A program made the position numbers and the translations under genes. Positions 44,958 through 57,200 of a stretch of DNA of 64,000 bases are shown piece after piece. The notes under the pieces were generated by a model, which was not told the DNA's origin, ran no database searches, and saw only the letters and a list, made by a program, of their open reading frames with translations. Location: NCBI GenBank assembly GCA_963556495.2, contig OY747702.1, positions 17,997,403-18,061,402 of the forward strand, written 5' to 3'. This stretch comes from Valencia hispanica. Lineage: Eukaryota; Chordata; Actinopteri; Cyprinodontiformes; Valenciidae. Positions within the stretch are counted from its first letter, which is position 1, and every line of letters starts with the position of its first letter.

Positions 44958-46561
44958 CAGTGGCTTGCAAAATATTCGGCCCCCTTGAACTTTTCCACAT
45001 TTTGTCACATTACAGCCACAAACATGAATCAATTTTATTGGAATTCCACGTGAAAGACCAATACAAAGTGGTGTACACGTGAGAAGTGGAACGAAAATCA
45101 TACATGATTACGAACATTTCTTTACAAATAAATAACTGAAAAGTGGGGTGTGCGTAATTATTCAGCCCCCTTTGGTCTGAGTGCAGTCAGTTGCCCATAG
45201 ACATTGCCTGATGAGTGCTAATGACTAAATAGAGTCACCTGTGTGTAATCTAATGTCAGTACAAATACAGCTGCCCTGTGACGGCCTCAGAGGTTGTCTA
45301 GGAGAATGTTGGGAGCAACAACACCATGAAGTCCAAAGAACACACCAGACAGGTCAGGGATAAAGTTATTGAGAAATTTAAAGCAGGCTTAGACTACAAA
45401 AAGATTTCCCAAGCCTTGAACATCCCACGGAGCGCTGTTCAAGTGATCATTCAGAAATGGAAGGAGTATGGCACAACTGTAAACCTACCAAGACAAGGCC
45501 GTCCACCTAAACTCACAGGCCGAACAAGGAGAGCGCTGATCAGAAATGCAGCCAAGAGGCCCATGGTGACTCTGGACGAGCTGCAGAGATCTACAGCTCA
45601 GGTGGGGGAATCTGTCCATAGGACAACTATTAGTGGTGCACTGCACAAAGTTGGCCTTTATGGTAGAGTGGCAAGAAGAAAGTCATTGTTAAAAGAAAAC
45701 CATAAGAAGTCCCGTTTGCCGTTTGCCACAAGCCATGTGGGGGACACAGCAAACATGTGGAAGAAGGTGCTCTGGTCAGATGAGACAAAATGGAACTTTT
45801 TGGCCAAAATGCAAAACGCCATTTGTGGTGGAAAACTAACACTGCACATCACTCTGAACACACCACCCCCACTGTCAAATGTGATGGTGGCAGCATCATG
45901 CTCTGAGGGTGCTTCTCTTCAGCAGGGACAGGGAAGCTGGTCAGAGTTGATGGGAAGATGGATGGAGCCAAATAGAGGGCAATCTTGGAAGAAAACCTCT
46001 TGGAGTCTGCAAAAGACTTGAGACTGGGGCGGAGGTTCACCTTCCAGCAGGACAACGACCCTAAACATAAAGCCAGGGCAACAATGGAATGGTTTAAAAC
46101 AAAACATATCCATGTGGTAGAATGGCCCAGTCAAAGTCCAGATCTAAATCCAATCGAGAATCTGTGGCAAGATCTGAAAACTGCTGTTCACAAACGCTGT
46201 CCATCTAATCTGACTGAGCTGGAGCTGTTTTGCAAAGAAGAATGGGCAAGAATTTCAGTCTGTAGATGTGCAAAGCTGGTAGAGACATACCCTAAAAGAC
46301 TGGAAGCTGTAATTGCAGCAGAAGGTGGTTCTACAAAGTATTGACTCAGGGGGCTGAATAATTACACACACCCCACTTTTCAGTTATTTATTTGTATAAA
46401 ATGTTTGGAATCATGTATGATTTTTGTTCCACTTCTCACGTGTACACCACTTTGTTTTGGTCTTTCACCTGGAATTCCAATAAAATTGATTCATGTTTGT
46501 GGCTGTTATGTGACAAAATGTGGAAAAGTTCAAGGGGGCCGAATACTTTTGCAAGCCACTG
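44958..46561 (+). pseudogene. Tc1-like element, full length, transposase nearly complete but frameshifted
   Basis: Inverted ends CAGTGGCTTGCAAAATATTC (left) and its near-mirror at 46530-46561 extend about 215 bp inward on each side, with TA after the right end. The first transposase part starts at 45326 (MKSKEHTRQVRDKVIEKFKA) with helix-turn-helix (IPRSAVQVIIQKW), the GRPPKLTGR hook-like linker, and WSDETKWNF with the first Asp. A frameshift follows near 45790. From about 46030 the frame is restored with [18 protein letters not shown] (second Asp) and [16 protein letters not shown] (Glu), ending GGSTKY at 46344. This is the best-preserved transposase in the window, but it is not intact. Confidence 0.9.
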
Positions 46562-47398
46562 TATAATTTCATAAATATTTTCTCCTAATTTTCTTATCAC
46601 CTACTTGATTAATGCCACACTAACTAATGTGCAATTCTCACTTTTCTTTGAAGAACAAGCCACTCCATTGTTATTTTCCCCCATGCCTTGTGCAGAGATC
46701 CTCCACTCGAAGCAATCAGTTTATTTTATTCATTTTCATCTGGATGTACAGTACTTAAATAACACCATGATCAAAAGCCATATGATGCCAGAAGACAAAG
46801 AGCTATGTACATTATCAAAAGTGCACTGTGTTAAACAAAACAGAAAAATGGCCACATTGAACATCCCATTGGAAGGGAAAGATACAAGGGAAGCTTTCAT
46901 TCAGGTTCACAGCCAGCAGGAGATAAAATCCCTCCATTAATCACAGATGCTTGAAAATAGCCATTAACTATCAGTAATATTAATCTGATGTACAATATTT
47001 ATTATTTTAATCATTTATGCTATTTTATAACATACATTTTCAAAGTCAGTATTACGTTATGTGATTAAACAAATGTTGAAAATATGTATACTGCATCGGT
47101 TTAGTCCAAACTATGTACTTTAATGTTTAATGGAGGCGCAAGCTCGTAACCATGGAAGTCCAATCTGACGGATCTGCAGCAGAAGATGGCTGCTACTCGT
47201 GCTTGCAGGTACCGCGTGTTTCTTCTGACGTCAAAAAACGAAGCAGAACGATCAGTTACATTTTGCCATCTTTGTGGTTCATCAGTCTGAGTGGAAAATG
47301 TACACAGACAGGTGTGCAAGACAGGATCACAACCTGATACGCCAGGCAGACAAGTGCATGAAAAGGTATGAATGTACCAGACGGACAACGGGATGAGA
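46562..47398. other. Intergenic sequence downstream of vamp7
   Basis: A 111-codon plus-strand frame at 46605-46940 has no recognisable domain and biased composition, so it is probably chance. Nothing else was classified. Confidence 0.4.
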
Positions 47399-47404
47399 TT
47401 TATT
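47399..47404 (-). terminator. Candidate vamp7 polyadenylation signal
   Basis: TTTATT on the plus strand is AATAAA on the minus strand, about 280 nt past the vamp7 stop at 47685-47687. Other signals further out cannot be excluded. Confidence 0.45.
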
Positions 47405-47684
47405 CTTCCACATCGGATTGAGGCCACGCGGCGGCTGTTTAGAAATGCGGGCATAAAGTTGGGACTCCAGGTCCTGAAGGCAAATATATGTGCACATTTT
47501 TAAAGTGAGGGCGACAAAGTAGGAAGGAGACGAGGCATGCATCTTCCAGCGATGTTAAAGGAAAAGGGGAGGGCTGGGCATAGAAAAAGAGCGCTGCATC
47601 TCTGTTTGTCCCTTGGCATTTGAAGTCAAACAGGTCTTTATCCCCCTCCTCCTCAGTCTCCGGACTTTTCTTCCCGCTCCCATC

Positions 47685-50600
47685 TTATTTCTTGACACAT
47701 GACGGCCAGCTGAGGCCTCCACAGGAAGCGGACACGATGATGTAAAGGACCACCTGAAGGGAGCACAGAGAGTTCACCGAGTGCCACGTTCATCACAAGA
47801 CTGAGCCGCTCTGTGATAGCGCTTACACAAGACAAATTCCTTTTCAAAGCAACAGCCTTTGGGAATGGATCAGTCCTATAAGGGTGCATTTCTACTTAAA
47901 CAGGACTCCAATACTCACCAGAGCCACCAGCACAACAACAACAGTCAGTTTGAGGTTCTTCATACACATGGCCCGCGCAAGGTTACGACTCGTGGTTTTA
48001 AATGTGACCGACTGTTGGAGCAGCAAAAGGAAAAGAACATTAATCACACTATTTAAGAACAAATGACTGTGCACTGCAAAATGTATGTATACTCTCTGAA
48101 GTGAAAGGAACGGAATACATTGGTTTAAAAGTCTTTCACAAATTAAAGGTCTCATTCACTCGTCGTTTCAATAAACTCGTTGGGGTCTCTAGTTTGAATA
48201 AGTGCCTTGTGAGTCGTTTTCTGTGGAAAAAATGCTCTCTTGCTCAGGTTTCCTGAGGTTGCAATTTGTTGGAGGAGTGGGTGTGGGGAAGCATCAAGAT
48301 TATGAGTCTTACTCAATAATATTCACGATATGCAAACGTCTCTTCTCTGATTGGCTAACAGAAATGCAAATCTTATGCTGCCTCCGAACAAATGACTAAC
48401 TTGACGTACTTCGCTTGTGGTGTTTCAAGACACATTCCAACCGTTTCCTCCTCAGCTCCTCTTTCTTAGGTAAAAAATGCAACGCTGATGTCCATGTCCA
48501 CAAATAAAAGCCTGAACGTGTTCTGCCATGTTGTGGAGTTGATGCACACAGCAGGGGTGGGACAACAGTATCACATGCAGCATACATGTCTTACTCAGAG
48601 TGAAGGATGTTATTTCAAAAAGAGGGAGTTTTAAATGGTTTCTCAGTCAATGAGACCTTTAAAATGTGAAAAGTAGTGCGCACTTGCATTCATCCTGCTC
48701 CGATTTCTCTAAATAAAATATAATGCAACCCCTTTCCCCTAATTAGTCACCAAAGTCTACTTGTGTTGCAATAAACAATAAATCACTTAATTGCATGATA
48801 AATTCAAATGAGTTTAATCAATTTCCAGCCACAATCATTTCCATTTGCAAGCTTGTTTGTTATCCAGGGCGTCTCCCTCTTTCTACCAAAGAGAAAGGAG
48901 GAAAAAAGGTAGATATGGTCCATATATCTGTAGTGGCACAGTAAGATGGGATGTCTTTTTTATATTCAAACTGAGTGTTTCGTTATTCATTTGCCCTTTT
49001 TATTTGCAAAGCTCCTAACTGGTAGTTTGTTCTGTTTTTCTTGTCAAAACCAAGTGATTCATATTTTAAAGGGCAATCTCATTTACAGAGCTCATCCATT
49101 TTTTTATTGTTTCGGTTTTGTTAATTTATACTGGATATTAAAAATGTATTCCAGTTGCAGTGGTAAATGTTCTTTAGAAATTAAAGTTTATTGATCGTTC
49201 ATAGGGTGTACATGCATTATTATTACATTAGTTGAAAATGGTGTCAAAACGACATCATTTATTGCAATTATTTTTGGGGCAATTAATTGTCCAGCAATTT
49301 TTTTTTATGGTTTTAACATTTATGTTTACAGACACTATAAATCTAATCTGATCAACTTTGAGGTAATTTACAAAGACAAATGAACAAAAAGGTCAGTTTC
49401 TTAACGGGCAAACCTGGTAGAGACATATTACCCAAAAAGACTTACAGATTTAATTGCTTATTAACCTGGCTCTCCAAAGCATTGACTCATGTAGAATTTG
49501 TCCTCGACTTGATCAACTACTTTGTGTTAATCTATCACACAAAATTAGACTAAAACGAACTCAGGTTTGTGGTTGTAATGTGACAAAATATTTAAAAGTG
49601 TAATGGATGTTAATTAGTTAGTCATCCGCAGGGGGCTCAGAGTAGAGCCGCTGCTTCTCCACATCGAGAGGAGTCAGTTGAGGTGGCTCGGGCATCTGGT
49701 CAGGATGCCTCCTGGACGCCTCCCTGGTGAGGTGTTTCAGGCACGTCTCACCGGGAGGAGGCCCAGGGGAAGACCCAGGACACGCTGGAGGGACTATGTT
49801 TCTCGGCTGGCCTGGGAGCGCCTTGGGATTCCTCCTGAGGAACAAGTGGCTGGGGAGAGGGAAGTCTGGGTGTCCTTGCTTAAGCTGCTGCCCCCGCGAC
49901 CCGACCCCGGATAAGCGGGCGGACGGACGGATGGATGTTAATACTTTTGCAAGCCACTGTTTGCAATCGGTCCTATTGAATATTATGTAGGAAGCAGAAA
50001 AAAGTTGGAGGGCAACCACCGGTTCATTACAACATTTTGAAACTCACCGCATCGACCAGATTTTCTGTCTTGTCTATCAGCAACTCCAGCTTCTCTCCTC
50101 TCTGGGCTACCAGGTCTGTAAAAAGCCCAGAGACAGCCTCGGGTAAATACAAATGACAGCGCTGCTCTGACAGAAGATCAGGAGGTGATACACTGCTCGA
50201 ACGTTGAGGATTTATTAAGGTTTAAAGGCGCTTAAAGAAAATAGTTGTGACATAACATTCGTTATAAGAACATCTGCAGGCTATCTTTAGTGGTTCCCTA
50301 AGGTGTATCTTACAAATTACTACTACTACTAATAATAACTTTTGCTGTAAGCCTAAAATCTTACCTATATCGCGGACCATAATACCCTTTAGGTCGTCAA
50401 CTTGCATCTGAGCCTCAGTCACACGATCTGATCCCCGTGGGTCTGAGTGGTGTTTCTGTAAAAACAAAAAGGTACATGAGCATTTCTTTTTGAGCATTTT
50501 GACATAAAATTAATCTCAAGAATACGGCTCTCAATTACATGCAACAGTAAATTTAAACCATATGGCTCAGAATGCATATGAACTCTTTTTATACCACACT

Positions 50601-52014
50601 CAATTTACTGAAATGGTCAAATAGCATATCAAAAAAAAAAAGAAGAAGGATTTATGTGTAATTTCATAGTATCAAAGTCTCCGTTTTTGGAAAACAGATT
50701 TATTTCCAAAGCTGTGGATCAAGTGCTTATCGAAAGTGATCCAAGGAAGGAACGACGGTTGATTTGGAATCAAAGTCCCATTGAAGCACAGGCAGAGAGA
50801 ATAGGCTGTGCCATGCGGTCAGATGTAGGTAACGTAGTTCAAACTACTGAAGAACTTAATGCTGCTTCTGATAATGTCCATCAGTTTGCTGTGTATGGAG
50901 CTGAATAGCTGCAGACCATTTAGAAAGTCCATGCTGGTCATAATGTAGTGCAGGGGCAAAGTAAACAGTTCCATTAAACTAACATGGAAGATATGAACCC
51001 AGAGAACCAGGAACAAAATAAAATTCATATACGTGCTGAAAGAACAAGCAAACTCCACACAGAAAAGGCCTTTACCAGCACCCAAACCTTCTCGCTGCAT
51101 AACTGCCCAACCATGCAGCCAAGTCACGGAGCAACCCTAACTAGAATGTTTCCCCCCGCCCCACTGCATATGGTTTTTTTGGGGGGGCTACTTACCATCT
51201 GGGCTGCAAGTGTAGAGGAGAATTCACTGTTCATGGCATAAGGTAGAGCAGTTTGAGCTCTGGACCCGTATGTAGTCTGGAAGCGCTTCTTCACTTCACC
51301 AAGGAAGCCGAATGCACGAGACCTTTCAAAGTCCTGGAGCATGGAAAGAGGTAAACATGAAAAGATACAGTAAATTTATAGATTATGTTGCTGTTAGTGT
51401 TGCACTATCATATGCATGTCAAAGGATGCGATGCCTGAATCCTTGTCTTATCCAAAAACCTATAGCAACTTTCTTTTTCTCCACTAACCAACTAATAAGG
51501 ACAGTAGAAATAACAAGATCACGTTTTATTCCATTAAAACATGCCCACAATCCCAGAGTACTGCGGGATTATCAACATTTTCTTTTTTTACATTAAATGT
51601 ATGACTAATGTCTTAAACTAGGAAATACTCACATCATCTGTGATGCACAGGTAGATGATTCTGTCATGGCAGATGTAATGAAAGAGATAGCTAGAAAAAC
51701 AAAGGACAAAAAGGGTCACGTTTTGACTTCTGTCATTACGCTAATGACACACAGGAGTGCGTTTCAAGTCCCACAACGTGTCAACATCCACACCAGGAGC
51801 TGTTTATGACAAGAAAGCGCCCCCGCAGATGTCGCTACGTCTGTAACACACAGACGCTGTTTGGTTACCTGCCGTGGCTGTAGGTCAGTTTGTTGTTCTC
51901 CGAAGGAATCTTGGCCAAAATCTGTTCCGTGACTTCCAGGAAATTCCCGCCGCACCAGGCATGCTTCGCCAGGATAGTGGTTCCACGAGCCACCACAGAA
52001 AAAAGGATTGCCAT
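47685..52014 (-). CDS. vamp7: vamp7: vesicle-associated membrane protein 7 (longin R-SNARE), seven coding exons
   Basis: Coding exons are 52014-51869, 51690-51633, 51333-51196, 50455-50365, 50115-50048, 48011-47919 and 47753-47685. All are GT-AG and in phase, giving 220 aa, the same length as human. Residues 1 to about 115 form the longin domain (MAILFSVVARGTTILAKHAW; SRAQTALPYAMNSEFSSTLA). The SNARE motif spans about 125-180, with the zero-layer arginine at 150 (DLVAQRGEKLELL). A single hydrophobic anchor follows at about 189-209, with a short luminal tail (LSWPSCVKK). Family knowledge: it mediates late endosome/lysosome and exocytic fusion, with the longin domain autoinhibiting the SNARE motif. 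It is divergent from polr1d. Intron 5 carries nested transposon debris. Confidence 0.97.
48600..49400. other. vamp7 intron 5, left part
   Basis: AT-rich sequence without a recognisable exon or classifiable repeat. Confidence 0.4.
49405..49961 (+). mobile_element. Tc1-like 3' relic, split by a LINE insertion
   Basis: 49405-49602 corresponds to the end of a Tc1-like transposase and right terminal repeat of the family at 44958 ('cctggtagagacatattacc', 'cattgactcatg', 'gtggttgtaatgtgacaaaa'). The repeat resumes at 49943 with 'acttttgcaagccactg'. The LINE at 49615-49930 interrupts it. Confidence 0.75.
49615..49930 (+). mobile_element. LINE 3' end nested in the Tc1 relic
   Basis: The plus strand encodes the C-terminal part of a non-LTR retrotransposon protein (LRWLGHLVRMPPGRLPGEVF, GRRPRGRPRTRWRDYVSRLA), followed by a (GGAC/GGAT)n tail. 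The word ATGGATGTTAAT occurs on both sides (49603-49614 and 49931-49942) and reads as a 12-bp target-site duplication. GC content is far above that of its surroundings. Confidence 0.85.
50500..51180. other. vamp7 intron 3
   Basis: An 84-codon plus-strand frame at 50654-50908 has no recognisable domain. 51030-51130 contains 'gcaaactccacacagaaaag', a piece of a common teleost interspersed repeat read in reverse. No exon was seen. Confidence 0.4.
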
Positions 52015-52391
52015 GGCAACAGCTGGATGTTGTTTTCTTTGCTGTATTATCTGCTATATACAAAAGGAAACAGTACCCAGTTGTTAGCGATGAAGACGAC
52101 CAAAACTAAGTAGAAAGGGAGTGAAGACCATTTAAAAGAAAGGAACGGAAAAGTACATGTCCGAACATGAACATATTAGCCTCTAAAGCTTATTTCCACC
52201 GCCTCTTTAGTGCGACTGGGATAATGTCGAGAAGTAGAAACCTAAAGCTGATAACGATAGCAGGGAAACGGCGAGCTTTGTTGTTGTTCAGCGACACACA
52301 CACAGTGGCGTTGGGGAGGAAAACAGTGACTTAACAAAATGTCATTCCCAACACAAACAGAACCAACACAACTACCAGCGCTACTCGTTAC

Positions 52392-52520
52392 CTAGTGTCA
52401 GTGATGCTTCCTCGTTTAGCTCAAGTTTCTACATCTGAAAGGGTTTCAGCTGCTAGCACGCTAGCTAATCCTTTTCCAGCGACTTCTGCTTGCAAAATTC
52501 GCAGCACCGGAAACGCTGTT
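52392..52520 (-). other. vamp7: Probable non-coding first exon and promoter of vamp7
   Basis: The minus strand has a donor 'gacactag|gtaacg' at 52392/52391. A matching acceptor 'gtatatag' ends at 52054, 40 nt before the start codon at 52014. A short 5' UTR exon is therefore likely. Its 5' border and the transcription start are not visible. Confidence 0.5.
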
Positions 52521-52529
52521 TTTTTTTTA

Positions 52530-54256
52530 CTATTATTCCCGGGTAATGTAGTTTCTTATTCCCTGTTTGGTCACGACTGGTAATGCCGTACGTTCACTGT
52601 TTAAACTACAACATTCCTGGGGATACATGTGACGTAGTTAAATCGTCACGTGTTTTCACACGCGCAGCCGCCGTGACGGGCCTGAAAGCACGAGTTAATT
52701 TTTCCCTCTGAAAAACCTTACAGGCTATTTGCAGACCGTACATTTTCCCTGGCATTAGATAAATATAGTAAGATAAGAAAACTCGAAACAAGTGATTACT
52801 ACATTTACGGCAATACTAAACATTTATTGAACGTGTCGGTGACAATATGTTGTGTTTATGATAGTTTTGTAAAATCCCTTAAGGTAAAAATGCCTAATAA
52901 TAATTAAAATAATAATACAAAGTGAAATTAAATGTTGTTACTCATATTATCCAAGGTTTTTAAGAGGTAGTGTAGATACTGATGGTTGTGGGCAGGAAGA
53001 ATATCCTGTAGCAGCCTGTATTACAGCGGTATTACTTAATTTCCCTCTGGGATCAATAAAGTATTTTTGAATTGAATTGTACTGAAGAAGCCTTCAACTG
53101 AAGACAATGTTGTTGTAAAGCATTCGCACAAAGAGGATGCTTGTTCATAATTGAATTGATTTAATGAAGAATCATTCTTTGCATCATCCCTTCCAGTGGT
53201 TCCACAGGATTCTCCAGAACAGAACCAGCATTTCGTATCAGGTTGTTGAGCCTTTTTAAGTCCATGGAAATGATTCTGCTACCCCAACAGATGATGGCAG
53301 AAGAATATTACACTCTCCACACCAGACTTATAGAAGATCTGGAGCCTCTTGCATCTTTTTAACTTTTACGCCATCAATGTACCCATGAAAAAGGATTGTG
53401 GATGGAAATACTAGACCAAACTGCTTATGACAATATCAACTGATGTTTTTTTAATCAATTTACATAAAGGGAACAAAACAACCCTGGCTAATAGCACCGC
53501 ATTTAAAACAAATAAATAATAAAAATTATTATTCAAATATACCTCCATTTGGGGAGTTGCCATATTGATATGATGACTATTACGATATATCTATTATATG
53601 ACTTGACATAAACGCCCCAAGAGCCAGTGTGGGCCAAAGATGCAAAAAACAACCCTGATAAATATACGAATCATTACATAAATACTTAAAATTAAATTAA
53701 TCAATTTAAATGGAAATAAATACAAAATAAATGACCAAATATGTAATTTATTAAATGTGTAATTAATAAAATGTTACATTTTGCTTGAACATATATTATC
53801 TTTGTTTCGGTATGTTTTTTTCCCCTCACTGTGCTATGCTGTAGTTCATCCTGCATGTATTTTTTTCTTCAGCCTCATAATTCCCTGGCTGCTCGACCAC
53901 AAAACCTGTGTGTCATCCAGACCTTAGTACTGTCAATGACTGAGTGTGGAAAATAATTACATTTAATGTCACCGAAATTCACAGATTTTGGGTAAACCTT
54001 CAGCCCTTCTGGTGTCGAATTACGTTTTCTATATGGCAACTTCTATATTGAAATACATATTCTATAATAAAACTTTTTTTTTTGTTCTATCGTCTCCATT
54101 TTGTTGGTTATTGTGGTTAGGGAATACAACGCAGAATCACACGTTGGATCAACGCCTTTTCCTCTTGCCTAGTCCGATTTCCTTATGCCTGTCAGACAAA
54201 GTTGAGGGCTTAAAGCCCACGGGAGAATATTGACGGACGTAGTGAGACCCTGAAGC
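52530..54256. other. Intergenic region between the divergent vamp7 and polr1d genes
   Basis: The 2.2 kb between the two start codons holds CpG-containing sequence near each end, consistent with two separate promoters. LINE-derived sequence with the tail 'tttccctctgggatcaataa' lies at 52990-53080, and probably related old repeat DNA runs to about 53370. A strongly AT-rich middle follows (53440-53800). No coding frame was recognised. Confidence 0.5.
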
Positions 54257-57200
54257 ATGGCTGGGGAAGGCGAAAAGAAACCGGTGCTCGAAATGGTAAG
54301 GAAAAAAATAAACCACGGTTTGTTATAAACCACACGAAGTTTTGGTTGTTACACCTAAGTGTGAGGCTCCGATTGGATAACAGAAGCCATTGCTAGCATC
54401 TTCTAAACCGCCTGTCTTCCCTCACACGTGCGTAGCTGCAGCAGCTAGCTGCATCAAAACAGTCATTTCCCTTCAACCCAAACGGCTATACGGTTAATTG
54501 TAATCGTGGACATTTTTACGTCAAATAGTATAGAAATAAGATTTACCTAACATCGAAGGCATGTTATAACATATGTCTTTTTTTTTTTAGCTACTTGCTA
54601 CAGCGGGTTTTTTTTTTTCACTTTGGGACAGCTTTATTCAACATTTCCTCTAGATGGTGTGTGTGTGTGTGTGTGTGTGTGTAACCGAGATTGATCAGTC
54701 TTTTGAATAACACTGAACAGCCATGTAAACAATTTATTAAAAGTACAATTAGAACCTCCCTTTAATATTCTTACACGAATATGTTTTTTCTTGATAGCTG
54801 TAGAGTATTCAGATGATTCAAACTTGTTGAAGATTTGGTTTAGATTAGAGTTCGTGCGTTTTGTTAACCCCTTGATGTCTGCAGTTATGGCCAGTTGAAC
54901 AAAAATGTTATTCATTTTGTTTGTCTTTGTCAGTCAAATGTAAAATTAATTAGAAATGATACATTTGAACTTTGCATACCCATACCTTCTAGTGTCATCA
55001 TTTTAAGTATACCTTTTTTTTTTTGTTTTTTACTGAGCATCAGTATCCAACGTTGCTTTTCAATTTTTAAACCATCTCTGTGCACAAGAGCTTTAAAACA
55101 AAGAACTGCAAGAGGTAAGAAATAACTAATGTAAAAGTATTGTTTTTGCAAAACTGAGGTCTTCAGTCATGCTTCTTGGTACCTGGTGTGAGCCTGCTGT
55201 GATGTCACTTTATCTGCCAGGTGGAGGTGTGTATTTTTGATTCATTGAACATTGGTTTCAGGCGGGGGGAAAGCACTGTATGCAAGTGTAACGAAGAACT
55301 TGTTATAGTAAAATTTGTGGGCATGATCGCTGCACTCTTCTTTTTTGTCTCCAGTGTGGCAGCGGAGCACGGATTCAGCCTCCAGAACAATATCTAAACC
55401 CCCATGAGAAGTCATCTGTCCGAGGCAAAAGTCCAAAACCTCATGAAAATAACGTCTGCAGCAATCTCACTTGAGATTTGACTAAGCAGAAGTGTGCATT
55501 TCAGTTCAGTGCAGACCGGGAGGAGGATGTGAGACTGTGTGTTAAAGCCACAGGTGGCACAGGTTCAAATTTTAAATGCAATCGTTTAGTTCAGCTTGTA
55601 CGGACTGAATATTATTTAAAATGAAAATTTTTTTTAAAAAAAATTTTATTATAAAAAAATAGAAATTTTTTTTTTAGTGTTGTATTTTTTTTTAAAACCC
55701 CACAAAAATATCTTGCATGACCTCTGGTATTACTGGACAGAGGAATAACTGGTATTGTGTTGGCTGCTGTTGTCAGTCATTGTTGAAATCGTCCACACTA
55801 CAGTATTCAATCCTCTATAATTGTGTGAGTTTTTCACACTTTGCCACTCAGTTCGAAACACTTTTTGAGCTCAGTTGATCATTTGCAGGTGTTTGGTGTA
55901 ACAAAACCAAAGGCTTCGTCATGTTTTCTACTCTTTGGCTTGGATGGAAGTTCCACTGAAACAGGCTGTACAATCTCAGTATGGTGACTATTTTATTGAT
56001 GCGGCTGTTTGTCAAACAAGACTTTGAAATTGAGTCAAAATATATGTTTTTGAACAAAAGTCCGATGAGCTCCTAGCTCCTTTTTTGCAAAAGGAAATCA
56101 GTCAAATTATATATCTGAACAATTATTGTTCATCCTGCAGTGTTTCAAATACTGCTAAATATTGAAATTTCCCATTACTCAACCGTTCTAAAAGCCTTTA
56201 TCCCCTTTTTCATGATTAAAAAAATGTAGTAGGGTTTGTACTTCTGTAAATAACTATTTTTCATCAGTATTTATATATAGTTTTTTATAATCTGAAATAA
56301 GTCTTTAATTCAAAGTTGCATCATAAAAATACATTCACATAATTGCACTTAATCTATCCATTTTCTTTATTTGGTGCGTTTTTTTCCATACTTTTAATAA
56401 AATTAAACGTTATAAACGTCCCATTAATATTTTGCAGTAGGTAACTCTGAGAGGAGAGCAGACTTTGCTTGAAAATTTAAACCCAAACAAGCTTCACATC
56501 ACTCCCCCTCCCTCTCCGATGCACTCAAGCCCCGCCTCCAAGCCCCGCCTCCCTCCTTCGGCTGCGCTGCTGGCGTAACAACTGCCAACATTATTGTTGT
56601 AAATAATCAATATTGCTGGCCAACAATTGAGCGGAGATAGATCTTGTCGACATTAACAGTAATCTAGGGCAATATTTACTTGGTAAATACAGTAAAGTCA
56701 ACAAAGGAAAAGAAAAAACCACTTATTTCAGTATTCTAAGTGTTGGAGAAAACAAACTTCTGTGAATATTTCCTAACAGTAAACCACATATGACAACATT
56801 AGCCGTGAGTGCATGGATGATCGCACGCGCTGCAGAGGTTTACTGTAATACCACCACCAAAATAACAAACAAATGAATCAAGCAAGGGTAATTACCATAG
56901 ACTGTAGGTAATTACCTGTCAAGCAGAAACGTTGCTAACTCGGAATCGGTTTTAAACGCTTTCAGGTCCCGTAGCTCCCTCCACCTCTCACAGGCTACGC
57001 CAATATTTACCCTCGTTTTATCTCGGTCTGGTCAACTTCTTTCTTCTTAGCTTTTTTGTCCTCCTTGGCCATCTTCTTTTTTGCTATCTTAGCCGTATAT
57101 GCTGTTGTTGGCAGGGGCGGTACAGGCAGTTTCTCTTTAGGTGGCTGTTGCTCGGCCATAGCTAACTCCTAGCTTCTTGTCACTAGTCAAAGAGCTGTTC

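Noticed and set aside
46605..46940. 111-codon plus-strand frame between the Tc1 element and vamp7
   Set aside because: Composition and lack of similarity to anything recognised suggest chance.
50654..50908. 84-codon plus-strand frame in vamp7 intron 3
   Set aside because: Antisense within an intron, beside an old repeat, with no recognisable domain.
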